Shown here one piece after another: positions 26,713 through 34,987 of a stretch of 64,000 nucleotides of DNA; position 1 is the stretch's first letter; every line of letters begins with the position of its first letter. The notes under the pieces were generated by a model. The model worked only from the letters and a program-made list of their open reading frames with translations. It was not told where the DNA came from and did no database searches. Both the position numbers and the translations under genes were made by a program. The DNA comes from UBA7662 sp943369355 (GTDB taxonomy: Bacteria; Bacteroidota; Bacteroidia; UBA7662): assembly GCA_943369355.1 (NCBI GenBank), contig CALRMX020000001.1, positions 372,001-436,000 on the forward strand, written 5' to 3'.

Positions 26713-27299
26713 AGTTTAACTTTTACACTAACCAAATTCGTTTGGAAATTTCCGGTATACATATTAAAACTTGGACCTGGAGGCAGTAACTGAATGGCCA
26801 ACTTGTCGCTTACATCAAAATAGAACAAATGTGCATCTACCGAGGCATCAACAATATTAAGGACATATACCAAGCCCGTCATCATCCAAAAATAGTCACG
26901 CTCACGCCTAAATTCATCACGCCGCTGTTGAAGCGTAAAATCTGATTCTACCCCATCATATTCATCAATGGTGGATGGGTCATTATCAGTACGAATGCGA
27001 AATGCATCCCGATAACCTTTGTAAATGGTATGATTTGCAAGCGCTGCATAAACGGTATATCCAGTCAATCCGTAGATAATCGGTATTTTCCAGTAACTAT
27101 GGTTGTAGGCTTGGCCGAGTCCGGGAAGTGCAGTTGAATACAGACTCGCTTTTCTTGGGGAATGAGCTCGATTTTGAGCTGTAAGCAATAAGGTATCTCC
27201 CTGTATACTCGCTGTACTATCGGCGTTAACTTGCCCTTTTACTTCAAGAGAAAGTAAAACGATGAGAAAAAAGAAAGTATGGGAAACACGTCTTTTCAA
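26709..27299 (-). CDS. DUF5683 domain-containing envelope protein
   Basis: 196 aa. It starts with a signal peptide (FFFLIVLLSLEVKG), then the DUF5683 core SLYSTALPGLGQAYNHSYWKIP with two short hydrophobic segments (IIYGLTGYTVYAALA and YFWMMTGLVYVLNIVDASVDAH). Function is unknown. In Bacteroidota such genes are regularly found between parB and dapB, as here, so a link to cell-cycle or envelope growth is possible but unproven. It begins the base after the parB stop region and overlaps dapB by 4 bases. Confidence 0.85.
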   Translation of the reverse strand: MKRRVSHTFFFLIVLLSLEVKGQVNADSTASIQGDTLLLTAQNRAHSPRKASLYSTALPGLGQAYNHSYWKIPIIYGLTGYTVYAALANHTIYKGYRDAFRIRTDNDPSTIDEYDGVESDFTLQQRRDEFRRERDYFWMMTGLVYVLNIVDASVDAHLFYFDVSDKLAIQLLPPGPSFNMYTGNFQTNLVSVKVKL

Positions 27300-28178
27300 T
27301 TATTCAAGAAGGTCAAGTATTCTGTTTAATTCGTCGGTGGAAGAAAAAGGAAAAACAAGTTCGCCCTTTCCTTTTTCATTTACGTTAACTTTTACCTGGG
27401 TTTCAAACTTCGAGCGAAGTTGTTCTTGCACACCTTTGTAGGCCACCGGAGTGGTATCTTTTTGTCTAGCTTTTTTGGACGCAGTATCTCCTTCTTGCAA
27501 CTGAAGATTCCGCACTAGCTCTTCAACTTTGCGAACACTAAGCCCTTCGCTTATTGCTTTACGAAATACGAACAGCTGTTGCTCAACTTTATCAACGTTA
27601 ATTAGTGCTCGTGCATGACCCATACCAATTTTTGCGTCGCGGATACCGGCCTGAATTTCGGGTGGCAGCTTTAGTAATCGGAGGTAATTGGCTACGGTTG
27701 ATCGATCTTTACCTACTCTAGCACCTACCTCTTCTTGTTTGATCCTTACCTCATCGATTAGGCGTTTGAAACTAATTGCAACTTCCATTGCATTTAAATC
27801 TTGACGCTGAATATTCTCGATGAGCGCCATTTCTAGCATGCCTTGTTGACTAGCTTCCAGTATGTAAGCTGGAATTTCAGCTAACCCAACAATTTTGGTT
27901 GCACGAAGCCTTCGTTCACCAGAGACCAACTGATAGCTACCTTCGGTAAGTTTTCTAACTGTAATTGGCTGTATAACTCCATGAATACGAATAGAATCTG
28001 CCAATTCATTTAAAGCATTTATTTCAAAATCGGTTCTGGGTTGATACGGATTTGCTTCTATTTGATGAACGGGAATTTTCCAGTTAATAGTAACCGGAGA
28101 AAAGCCCTCAGCAATCGCTTCGTCACCCGATAATAACGCCCCTAACCCTCTCCCGAGAGCATTCCTTTTTGCACTCAT
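27300..28178 (-). CDS. parB: Chromosome partitioning protein ParB
   Basis: Centromere-binding CTPase of the ParABS system, 292 aa. Opens with the typical AKRNALGRGLGALLSG, then the CTP/nuclease-like domain (NPYQPRTDF, GVIQPITVR, and the CTP-binding GERRLRA). A helix-turn-helix follows (QEEVGARVGKDRSTVANYLRLLKLP), and a C-terminal dimerisation segment ends the protein. It starts 4 bases after the parA stop. No obvious parS 16-mer was recognised within the operon. Confidence 0.96.
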   Translation of the reverse strand: MSAKRNALGRGLGALLSGDEAIAEGFSPVTINWKIPVHQIEANPYQPRTDFEINALNELADSIRIHGVIQPITVRKLTEGSYQLVSGERRLRATKIVGLAEIPAYILEASQQGMLEMALIENIQRQDLNAMEVAISFKRLIDEVRIKQEEVGARVGKDRSTVANYLRLLKLPPEIQAGIRDAKIGMGHARALINVDKVEQQLFVFRKAISEGLSVRKVEELVRNLQLQEGDTASKKARQKDTTPVAYKGVQEQLRSKFETQVKVNVNEKGKGELVFPFSSTDELNRILDLLE

Positions 28179-28182
28179 TGCT

Positions 28183-28989
28183 TTAATTCAGTTCAATGTT
28201 TCTTTCCTCTGAAGGAATACGTGTTAGATTGTTTTTTTGCAAGATTTCCCTAGCAAGGTTCAAATAGTTTGTCGCGCCTTTACTTCCTGCATCGTGCATG
28301 ATAGCAGCCATCCCAAAACTAGGTGCCTCACTCAGTTTCGTATTTCTATGGATGATAGTGTCAAAAACCAATTCACTTAAATTTGCACGTACATCTTCTA
28401 CCACTTGATTAGCGAGACGAAGCCTACCGTCGTACATCGTTAGCAGAATACCTTCAATTTGTAATTCTTGGTTAAAACGCGATTGAACGATTTTGATTGT
28501 ATTAATGAGCTTGCCCAAGCCTTCTAGTGCAAAATACTCACATTGAACAGGTACAATCACCGAATTGGCAGCGGTAAGGCAATTCACTGTAATTAATCCC
28601 AACGAAGGGCTACAGTCGATTATCACGAAATCATATTCTTCCCGAATATCTTTTAAAATTGACTTTAAAATCCGTTCCCGATTAGGTTTTCCGATAATTT
28701 CGAGCTCTGCACCAACCAAATCTATGTTAGAAGGAAGGATATCAAGAAAAGGCACATCCGTTTTTAGCACATTATTCCTAACCGGAACATCATTGACCAT
28801 ACATTCGTACAAACCTGTGCGTATATTCTTCGGGTCGAAGCCTATACCGGAAGTAGCGTTAGCCTGAGGATCGGCATCAATAAGTAAGGTTTTAAATTCT
28901 AAAACCGCCAAACTAGAAGCCAAATTAATGGCTGTAGTGGTTTTACCAACGCCTCCCTTTTGATTTGCAACTGCGATAACTTTCCCCAT
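28183..28989 (-). CDS. parA: Chromosome partitioning ATPase ParA/Soj
   Basis: Walker-type ATPase that segregates ParB-bound origins. Deviant Walker A KGGVGKTTTAINLA near the N-terminus, Walker B FVIIDCSPSLGL, and the characteristic RNTKLSEAPSFG. Length 268 aa is typical of chromosomal Soj. First gene of the operon parA-parB-DUF5683-dapB, divergent from the oligopeptide-binding gene with about 83 bases between. A par locus suggests, but does not prove, that the replication origin is within some tens of kilobases. Confidence 0.97.
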   Translation of the reverse strand: MGKVIAVANQKGGVGKTTTAINLASSLAVLEFKTLLIDADPQANATSGIGFDPKNIRTGLYECMVNDVPVRNNVLKTDVPFLDILPSNIDLVGAELEIIGKPNRERILKSILKDIREEYDFVIIDCSPSLGLITVNCLTAANSVIVPVQCEYFALEGLGKLINTIKIVQSRFNQELQIEGILLTMYDGRLRLANQVVEDVRANLSELVFDTIIHRNTKLSEAPSFGMAAIMHDAGSKGATNYLNLAREILQKNNLTRIPSEERNIELN

Positions 28990-29072
28990 ATCATTTCTTA
29001 AGCACGTTAATGCGCTTGCATCCTTATTTTTAACCCGAAAATCGAGCCTCTAAGATAGTACAAAGCCAAAGG

Positions 29073-30704
29073 ATGCGAAAACTGCACTACGCCATTTTAT
29101 CCACTTTCCTATTTCTAGGAGGATGTGAAACAAAAGAATCAGACGCTAATCGGCAAGTATTTCGCTATAACCAAGAATCTGACATAAGCTCATTAGATCC
29201 TGCTTTTGCAAGGGATCAAGCGAACATTTGGGCGGTGAATCAGCTCTTCAATGGCCTCATTCAACTCAATCCGCAGCTGATCCCTGAACCTTCAATTGCA
29301 AAAAAATGGGAAATTTTGGACGCTGGAAGGTTGTATCGTTTTTACCTAAGAACTGATGTGACCTTCCACGAAAGCCCCTTATTCGAAAATCCAAAAAGAC
29401 GAATAGTAACTGCACATGACTTTGTGTATTCGTTTACTAGGATAATTGACCCTCAAGTAGCTTCACCTGGCGCATGGATTTTCAACGACAAAGTTGATAG
29501 CCTTGCTCCATTCTCAGCTATTAACGATTCCGTTTTCGAAATTCGACTTAAACAAGCATTCCCACCCTTCTTAGGCATATTAAGTATGCACTATTGCAGT
29601 GTTGTTCCGAAGGAAGTTGTAAGCCACTATGGAAAGGATTTTCGAGAACATCCTATTGGTACTGGCCCATTCAAATTTGCATTTTGGGAGCCACAAGAAG
29701 CACTTGTGTTTCACCGAAACGAATCTTATTTCGAAGTCGACTCTTTTGGCCATTCGCTACCCTACCTCGATGCAGTGCATATTAGTTTTTTACCCGACAA
29801 ACAAGCGGCATTTCTAGCATTCAAACAGGATAAAATTGATTTTATATCGGGTATCGATCCTTCATTCAAAGATGATGTTTTGACGAAAGAAGGATCATTG
29901 CAATCTAAATATGCTAAGCATGTCGTACTCCAAAAATCACCTTATTTGAATACAGAGTATCTAGGAATACTGATGGAAGGGAAAAGCAAATCAAGTGCTT
30001 TGCGCAATAAACTAACTCGACAAGCCATGAATTTTGCGATAGACCGGAAATCCATGATGCGCTTTCTGCGGAATAATGTAGGTACCCCGGGCACTGCTGG
30101 CTTTATACCTCCCGGTTTACCAGGCTTTGATAGTTCAGCGATGAATTTTTACGCTTATAATCCAAACATGGCAAAGAAATTACTCGCTGATGCCGGCTAC
30201 AACAGATCAACGCCCATCGTACTCTATACCACTCCCTCTTATATTGACTTAGCCGTTTTTGTTCAAAAAGAACTTCAAAAAGTTGGGATGAACGTTAAAA
30301 TTGAAACATCACCGGGCCCCACCTTACGTCAATTGATAAACAAATCAGAAGCTGAGTTCTTTAGGGGCAGTTGGATAGCTGACTATCCTGATGCGGAAAA
30401 CTATCTGTCATTATTCTACTCTAAAAATTTCGCCCCAAATGGTCCAAACTACACTCATTTCAAGTATCGAGATTTTGACCTCTATTTTGAAGAGGCGTTA
30501 AACACTACAAACGACAAGCTTCGAATTGAGTTGTACAAAGGCATGGATAGTATAATCAGGCAAGAAGCTCCAGTGGTTGTCTTATTCTATGATCAAGTTT
30601 TTAGGTTAGTGAATTCATCGCTCGTTGGTCTGGAGTCGAACCCATTAAATCTTTTAGATTTAAAACGAGTTAGGAAGCTTCATAAAAACAAAATTGAGCA
30701 GTAG
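29073..30704 (+). CDS. Oligopeptide-type ABC solute-binding lipoprotein
   Basis: Family 5 extracellular solute-binding protein (OppA/DppA type), 543 aa. The lipobox is LFLGGC at residues 14-19. The early DISSLDPAFARD, RFYLRTDVTFHE, VYSFTRIIDP, GTGPFKF, RQAMNFAIDRKSM and the late ADYPDAENYLSLFYS are all family-like. No permease or ATPase genes are near, so its partner transporter is elsewhere or it acts alone as a surface binder. It is followed 26 bases later by the MATE gene, which has its own promoter. Confidence 0.92.
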   Translation: MRKLHYAILSTFLFLGGCETKESDANRQVFRYNQESDISSLDPAFARDQANIWAVNQLFNGLIQLNPQLIPEPSIAKKWEILDAGRLYRFYLRTDVTFHESPLFENPKRRIVTAHDFVYSFTRIIDPQVASPGAWIFNDKVDSLAPFSAINDSVFEIRLKQAFPPFLGILSMHYCSVVPKEVVSHYGKDFREHPIGTGPFKFAFWEPQEALVFHRNESYFEVDSFGHSLPYLDAVHISFLPDKQAAFLAFKQDKIDFISGIDPSFKDDVLTKEGSLQSKYAKHVVLQKSPYLNTEYLGILMEGKSKSSALRNKLTRQAMNFAIDRKSMMRFLRNNVGTPGTAGFIPPGLPGFDSSAMNFYAYNPNMAKKLLADAGYNRSTPIVLYTTPSYIDLAVFVQKELQKVGMNVKIETSPGPTLRQLINKSEAEFFRGSWIADYPDAENYLSLFYSKNFAPNGPNYTHFKYRDFDLYFEEALNTTNDKLRIELYKGMDSIIRQEAPVVVLFYDQVFRLVNSSLVGLESNPLNLLDLKRVRKLHKNKIEQ

Positions 30705-30725
30705 AGCCTTGGCATTCTATCTTTG
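30694..30725 (+). promoter_or_regulatory. MATE gene promoter (TTG-N21-TATCTTTG)
   Basis: TTG at 30694-30696 and TATCTTTG at 30718-30725, ending 5 bases before the ATG at 30731. The -33 part lies inside the end of the preceding gene. Confidence 0.5.
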
Positions 30726-30730
30726 CTGAA

Positions 30731-32062
30731 ATGTTAATTTCAGAGTCGGTTAAAACCATCAAACTTGCTTGGCCAATTATAATCGGGCAACTAAGCCAAA
30801 TCGCACTTGGCGTAATAGATAGTGTTATGGTGGGTGACTTAGGTGCTCAACATTTAGCTGCAGTATCGGTAAGTGTTTCCGTTTTTAGCGTTCTATTGGT
30901 ATTTGGCTTAGGCATTTCGTTCGCAATTTCTCCGTTAACTGCTATTGCACAAGGCGAATTTAATGTGCAAAAAATCAACGATGTCATGCGGAGTGGCTTT
31001 TGGACATTAACTGGAGTAGGTATTGCTTTGGCTTTAGTCACATTTATTTCGGCCGATTTAATTCCATATTTCAAACAAGACCCAGAAGTGGCTGCCCTTG
31101 CCGGTCCTTACATACAAATCCTTAGTTACTCGATGTTGCCGATATTGGTTTATCAGCATTTCAAACAATTCAGTGAGGGCTTACAAATAATGTGGCCTCC
31201 TTTGCTTGTTGGCTTATCCATGATTCCGCTCAACATATTTGGGAACTGGCTGCTTATTTATGGAAATTGGGGGTTCCCAGAAATGGGACTAAACGGTGCC
31301 GGTTGGGCTACGACGTTGAGCAGATTTTTTGCCACAATAGCCCTATTTGTATATTCGGTAAACAGTAAAAGACTAAAAAGTTATTGTCAAGAGCTTTTTA
31401 ATATTTACCTGGTGAAGAAAAGTATGGTTACCCGTATTCTTAAATTGGGTGTACCCGGAGGATTCCAATACATTTTCGAAACATCTGCATTCGCTCTTTC
31501 AGCACTATTAATCGGATACATTGGTGCGAAGGAACAGGCAGCTCATCAGATTACCATTAATTTAGCCTCTATCAGCTTTATGGTTGCTGTTGGCTTAAGT
31601 TCAGCTTCTGCAATTCGTATTGGGCATGCAAAAGGGCAAGGTAATTACCTTCTTGCCAAAAGGATTGGCTACAGTAGTTTCCTTAGTTCGGCATTGTTTA
31701 TGGCTAGCTGCGGTTTAGTCTTTATTGTGGGGAGAAAATACCTGCCATCTTTATACATCAACGATCAAGAAGTAATTAAAATTAGTTCCCAGCTCATGCT
31801 AATTGCCGCTTTATTCCAAATAGCAGATGGAATTCAGGCTGTTGGAGTGGGAATTTTAAGGGGCTTAGAAGATGTTAAGAAACCGACTCTATTTGTTTTA
31901 ATCGCATACTGGGGCATTGCATTACCTCTAGGGGCACTGTTTGCCTTCGTTTTTCATTTGGGTGTCTTGGGCATTTGGACCGCATTGGCTCTAGGTTTGT
32001 TTATATCCGCTATCCTACTTAGTTGGCGTTTTTCAAAACAAATAAATCGCTTAATCGCATAA
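30731..32062 (+). CDS. MATE-family multidrug efflux transporter
   Basis: Inner-membrane cation-coupled exporter of the MatE fold (NorM/DinF type), 443 aa with about 12 hydrophobic helices in two repeats. Family pattern: KLAWPIIIGQLSQIALGVIDSVMVG at the start, FQYIFETSAF at the second half, and QIADGIQAVGVGILRGLEDVKKP late. Substrates cannot be predicted. A strong hairpin terminator lies just after the stop. Confidence 0.93.
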   Translation: MLISESVKTIKLAWPIIIGQLSQIALGVIDSVMVGDLGAQHLAAVSVSVSVFSVLLVFGLGISFAISPLTAIAQGEFNVQKINDVMRSGFWTLTGVGIALALVTFISADLIPYFKQDPEVAALAGPYIQILSYSMLPILVYQHFKQFSEGLQIMWPPLLVGLSMIPLNIFGNWLLIYGNWGFPEMGLNGAGWATTLSRFFATIALFVYSVNSKRLKSYCQELFNIYLVKKSMVTRILKLGVPGGFQYIFETSAFALSALLIGYIGAKEQAAHQITINLASISFMVAVGLSSASAIRIGHAKGQGNYLLAKRIGYSSFLSSALFMASCGLVFIVGRKYLPSLYINDQEVIKISSQLMLIAALFQIADGIQAVGVGILRGLEDVKKPTLFVLIAYWGIALPLGALFAFVFHLGVLGIWTALALGLFISAILLSWRFSKQINRLIA

Positions 32063-32064
32063 AA

Positions 32065-32085
32065 AAAGCCGGATGAACCGGCTTT
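32065..32085. terminator. Bidirectional terminator between MATE gene and tRNA-Leu
   Basis: AAAGCCGG/CCGGCTTT stem with a 5-base loop. The minus-strand side ends in a run of seven T, so it fits best as the tRNA-Leu terminator. The plus-strand tail is TTTAAATTT. Confidence 0.85.
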
Positions 32086-32094
32086 AAATTTATG

Positions 32095-32178
32095 TGCCCA
32101 GGACTGGACTCGAACCAGCACGGGGGAACCCCCACTACCCCCTCAAAGTAGCGTGTCTACCAATTTCACCACCTGGGC
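32095..32178 (-). tRNA. tRNA-Leu (GAG anticodon)
   Basis: Minus-strand class II tRNA. Acceptor GCCCAGG pairs with CCTGGGC. The D-arm is GTGAAATTGGTAGACAC. The anticodon stem CTACT/GGTAG holds loop TTGAGGG (anticodon GAG, reading CUC and CUU). It has a long G/C-rich variable arm, and the T-arm is GCTGGTTCGAGTCCAGT. CCA is not encoded. The overall fold matches E. coli tRNA-Leu(GAG). Confidence 0.95.
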
Positions 32179-32191
32179 TGAGAAGTGGCTG

Positions 32192-32221
32192 CAAAGTTAA
32201 AGGGAATAATGATGATTACAA
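32192..32221 (-). promoter_or_regulatory. tRNA-Leu promoter (TTG-N19-TAACTTTG)
   Basis: Minus-strand TTG (32221-32219) and TAACTTTG (32199-32192), 19 bases apart: a textbook Bacteroidota promoter ending 13 bases before the mature tRNA. Confidence 0.7.
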
Positions 32222-32339
32222 GTATAAAAACCACTTTTTCGAATAGTATCCATCTTCCTTAAAATCAGTTAATTAGTAAAGAACGCTAAGTTTTTATTGA
32301 ATTTTAGGGCATAAAAGATGCATCAATGTGCGCTTTTTG

Positions 32340-32347
32340 TACTTTTG
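32340..32347 (+). promoter_or_regulatory. tRNA-Ser promoter -7 element (TACTTTTG)
   Basis: Perfect TAnnTTTG ending 4 bases before the first base of the mature tRNA-Ser. That spacing would place transcription start at or next to the mature 5' end. Confidence 0.55.
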
Positions 32348-32351
32348 CAGC

Positions 32352-32436
32352 GGAGAGATGGCAGAGTGGTCTATTGCGTCTGTCTTGAAAACAGAAGACT
32401 TGAAAGGGTCCGGGGGTTCGAATCCCTCTCTCTCCG
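32352..32436 (+). tRNA. tRNA-Ser (TGA anticodon)
   Basis: Class II tRNA. Acceptor GGAGAGA/TCTCTCC with G discriminator, anticodon stem TCTGT/ACAGA with loop CTTGAAA (anticodon TGA, reading UCA and related codons), a serine-type long variable arm, and the T-arm GGGGGTTCGAATCCCTC. CCA is not encoded. Divergent from tRNA-Leu, with its own promoter and terminator. Confidence 0.96.
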
Positions 32437-32444
32437 CCCAGTCG

Positions 32445-32475
32445 CCCCCATTGATTATTCAATGGGGGTTTTTCT
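32445..32475 (+). terminator. Terminator of tRNA-Ser
   Basis: CCCCCATTGA-TTAT-TCAATGGGGG followed by TTTTTCTTTT: a perfect 10-base stem, starting 8 bases after the tRNA. Confidence 0.93.
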
Positions 32476-32525
32476 TTTCAATCCATATTTAAAGCGGTTT
32501 TTCTCGCTTCAGCTTCAGCTCGAAA

Positions 32526-33479
32526 TTATTCGGGCAAATCCTGAATTAAACTATCCTGCTGCAAGCGCGACCTATTGATGTAAATTGCTGCATTCAGTTC
32601 AAATCCGATAAGGAGAATAATAGAATTGATATTCATCCACATCATAACCACGATTAAGGTGCCAATTGAACCATACAGCTTGTTGTATGTGCCAAAATGA
32701 TTAACGTAGTACGAAAAGCCGACAGATGCAATAATAAACAAGGTGGTCGCCACCCAAGATCCCACCGAGAAGAACTTCCATCTTTTCCTCACCGCAGGGC
32801 CAAAAAAATACAATACACTAATACCTGTGTAGACAAGAAAAACTATAATTATCCATTCAGACACTAAAACAAGTGTTGCCGTGAAACTACTATCGATGAT
32901 TCTAAAAAGAACTAAAATTTCTATCGCAAGATTTCCTCCTAAGATCAAAATCACAGCAGCGATTAAGACCCCGACTTCCAGGAAAGTCAAGCCTACTGCC
33001 AAAAGTCGTTGTTTGATAAACGAGCGATGTTCGAAGATGTCGTAGGTTTTATTGAAAGAATTCATCAACGAATTAATGCCGTTGGTTGAAAAGTACAATG
33101 CCGTTAAAAAACCAAACGATAGCAACCCTCCTCGTTGCTTACTTACAATATCATAGATAGTCGTGCTAATCGCTTCGAAAGCGGCATCCGGCATAATCTC
33201 ACTGAAAAACTCCAAAATGAGCTTATCTAAATTGTCAATTGGGAAATATGGAATTAAAGTGAATAAAAACAAAGTGGCCGGAAATAGTGCGAGAAAAAAG
33301 TTGAATGTAATGGCAGAAGCGCGCATCATCAAGTCGTAATTCTGTACTTCCTTGATAAAAAAGGACAGGATATCGTACAAAGGCACTTTTGTCGTTTTGC
33401 CGATTTTTATCCTTTTCAGAAGCAAAACCATCCACCTTATCAGGATGAAAGACCTGAAGAAGTCAGCGATTTTGCTCAT
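32526..33479 (-). CDS. YihY/BrkB-family inner-membrane protein
   Basis: Polytopic membrane protein of the YihY/virulence-factor BrkB family (once misnamed RNase BN), about 317 aa with six hydrophobic segments. Family features: RASAITFNFFLALFPATLFLF, the SKQRGGLLSFGFLTALYFSTNG loop, and the late LYGSIGTLIVVMMWMNINSIILLIGFELNA. Function is unsettled in the family; transport has been proposed. The frame extends up to 33551, but the ATG at 33479 is preferred because it limits overlap with the thioesterase gene to 17 bases and matches the usual N-terminus. Last gene of the cytochrome-mltG-thioesterase operon. Confidence 0.9.
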   Translation of the reverse strand: MSKIADFFRSFILIRWMVLLLKRIKIGKTTKVPLYDILSFFIKEVQNYDLMMRASAITFNFFLALFPATLFLFTLIPYFPIDNLDKLILEFFSEIMPDAAFEAISTTIYDIVSKQRGGLLSFGFLTALYFSTNGINSLMNSFNKTYDIFEHRSFIKQRLLAVGLTFLEVGVLIAAVILILGGNLAIEILVLFRIIDSSFTATLVLVSEWIIIVFLVYTGISVLYFFGPAVRKRWKFFSVGSWVATTLFIIASVGFSYYVNHFGTYNKLYGSIGTLIVVMMWMNINSIILLIGFELNAAIYINRSRLQQDSLIQDLPE

Positions 33480-33885
33480 GCGTAAAAAAAGGTTTAAGCG
33501 CTTCGGCAAATTGAGCAGGAATACGCCTGGGTTTAAAGGTAGTCCCATCAATAAAGGCCAAGTTTGTTTCGGCTACATGAATTTTTAGATTCGCTTCATT
33601 AAATATTTCATAGTTGAAGTGAATTCTGGCCGCAGGCATCTGATCTACCGTCGTCACAATCTTTAATCTCTCGTCGTAAAATGCTGGTTTTAAATAAGTT
33701 GATTTAAGATCTAGAACGGGCATCAGAATGCCATCATTTTCGAAACTACGGTACGAGAACCCGAGTGCACGCATCGCCTCTACCCTGCCAATTTCAAACA
33801 AGCGTGGATATTGACCGTAATACATATACCGCATTTGGTCTGTATCGGCGTAAGTAACTCTATAAAAGGTTTCGTGCGAATACAT
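33463..33885 (-). CDS. YbgC-like acyl-CoA thioesterase (hotdog fold)
   Basis: Small hotdog-fold thioesterase, 140 aa, cleaving acyl-CoA or acyl-ACP in the cytosol. The active-site region TYADTDQMRYMYYGQYPRLFE includes the catalytic aspartate and the following tyrosines typical of 4-hydroxybenzoyl-CoA thioesterase/YbgC proteins. The core LKSTYLKPAFYDERLKIVT is also standard. The stop of mltG and this ATG share a base (TAATG), so the genes are probably co-translated. Substrate unknown. Confidence 0.88.
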   Translation of the reverse strand: MYSHETFYRVTYADTDQMRYMYYGQYPRLFEIGRVEAMRALGFSYRSFENDGILMPVLDLKSTYLKPAFYDERLKIVTTVDQMPAARIHFNYEIFNEANLKIHVAETNLAFIDGTTFKPRRIPAQFAEALKPFFTHEQNR

Positions 33886-34973
33886 TAGTAAATTTTCCGG
33901 TTTTCGAGCGCCATTTGATATAAACGGGCATTTTTCTGATGCTCAGGGTAGGTGGTTGCAAATCTATGATAACCAGAAAAATCTTCTTTCGCACAAAAGT
34001 ATAGGAAGCTGTGCTTCTCGGCGTTAAGTACAGCGTCAATGCTCGCTATTGAAGGTGTACAAATTGGACCAGGTGGCAATCCAATTACTTGATAGGTATT
34101 GTATGGCGATTTCAAGCGAAGATGTACACCAGTTACCCTTTTTATGCTAAAGTCATTGTGAGCAAATCTTACGGTGGGATCTGCCTGCAATGGCATATCC
34201 ATCTTCAAACGGTTCAGGTAAACCCCTGCAATTACCTCCTTTTCGTCTTCCTTGTTGGTTTCTTCATCCACGATCGAAGCAAGTTTCATTACCTCGACTT
34301 CTCGTAATCCCAGGTCTTTTGCTTTGGCAATTCTTTCTTTTGTCCAAAAAGATTGGTATTCCTTGTGCATGCGTTCAAAGAACTCTTTACCATTGGTATT
34401 CCAATACAATTCATACGTATTGGGAATAATTACTGCGAAAGATTCTTCTTGTAATAGGCCAAAAGTTCGAAGCCACGTTTCGTCCGTAAAAATGGCTGCA
34501 AGCTCTGCTGAATCTGCTTCCAATTTGCGCCCAACGGCCCCAAAAAAATCTTCTCTACTACGAAATCTATTAATGACAAGTTTAACAGGTTCTTGACGAC
34601 CAGCAGCAAGCATCCGTACGATATCGAAGTTACTGTCCCCCTTTAAAATGGGGTATCTTCCTGGTTTAACCTTCTCTGGATAGCCGAATTGTCGAGCAAC
34701 CCATTCAAATGAAGTGATATCACGCAGAATATTCTTTTGTCTTAGAATTTCCAGAACTGTAGGAAAATCAGAACCGGTAGGAATTTCTAAATAACTCCTT
34801 TCCTCTGGGTTGTTTAAACTTACATTACTTCGGTATACCTGTTGGTACAGCTCCCAGCCGATGACCGTAATACTCAGAAGAATTACACCAACTAAAGCCC
34901 AAACGAACTTTTTAAGCGCAGTACCTTTCGATGCAGAAATCGGCTTTTTTGATTTATTAGCTTTTTTAGTCAT
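33885..34973 (-). CDS. mltG: Endolytic peptidoglycan transglycosylase MltG
   Basis: Inner-membrane lytic transglycosylase that cuts nascent glycan strands and sets their length. 362 aa. Lys/Ser-rich cytoplasmic tail (residues 1-22), one membrane helix (about 26-46), a LysM-like segment, then the YceG domain. The catalytic glutamate is the second E of SIVDEET, aligning with E218 of E. coli MltG. The substrate-cleft LQADPTVRF and GLPPGPICTPSIASIDAVLN are intact. It follows the cytochrome gene by 14 bases on the same strand. Confidence 0.95.
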   Translation of the reverse strand: MTKKANKSKKPISASKGTALKKFVWALVGVILLSITVIGWELYQQVYRSNVSLNNPEERSYLEIPTGSDFPTVLEILRQKNILRDITSFEWVARQFGYPEKVKPGRYPILKGDSNFDIVRMLAAGRQEPVKLVINRFRSREDFFGAVGRKLEADSAELAAIFTDETWLRTFGLLQEESFAVIIPNTYELYWNTNGKEFFERMHKEYQSFWTKERIAKAKDLGLREVEVMKLASIVDEETNKEDEKEVIAGVYLNRLKMDMPLQADPTVRFAHNDFSIKRVTGVHLRLKSPYNTYQVIGLPPGPICTPSIASIDAVLNAEKHSFLYFCAKEDFSGYHRFATTYPEHQKNARLYQMALENRKIY

Positions 34974-34987
34974 GTATTTGATCCCTC

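Noticed and set aside
32318..32578. Open frame covering tRNA-Ser
   Set aside because: It runs through a tRNA gene and its terminator, so it cannot be a real coding region.
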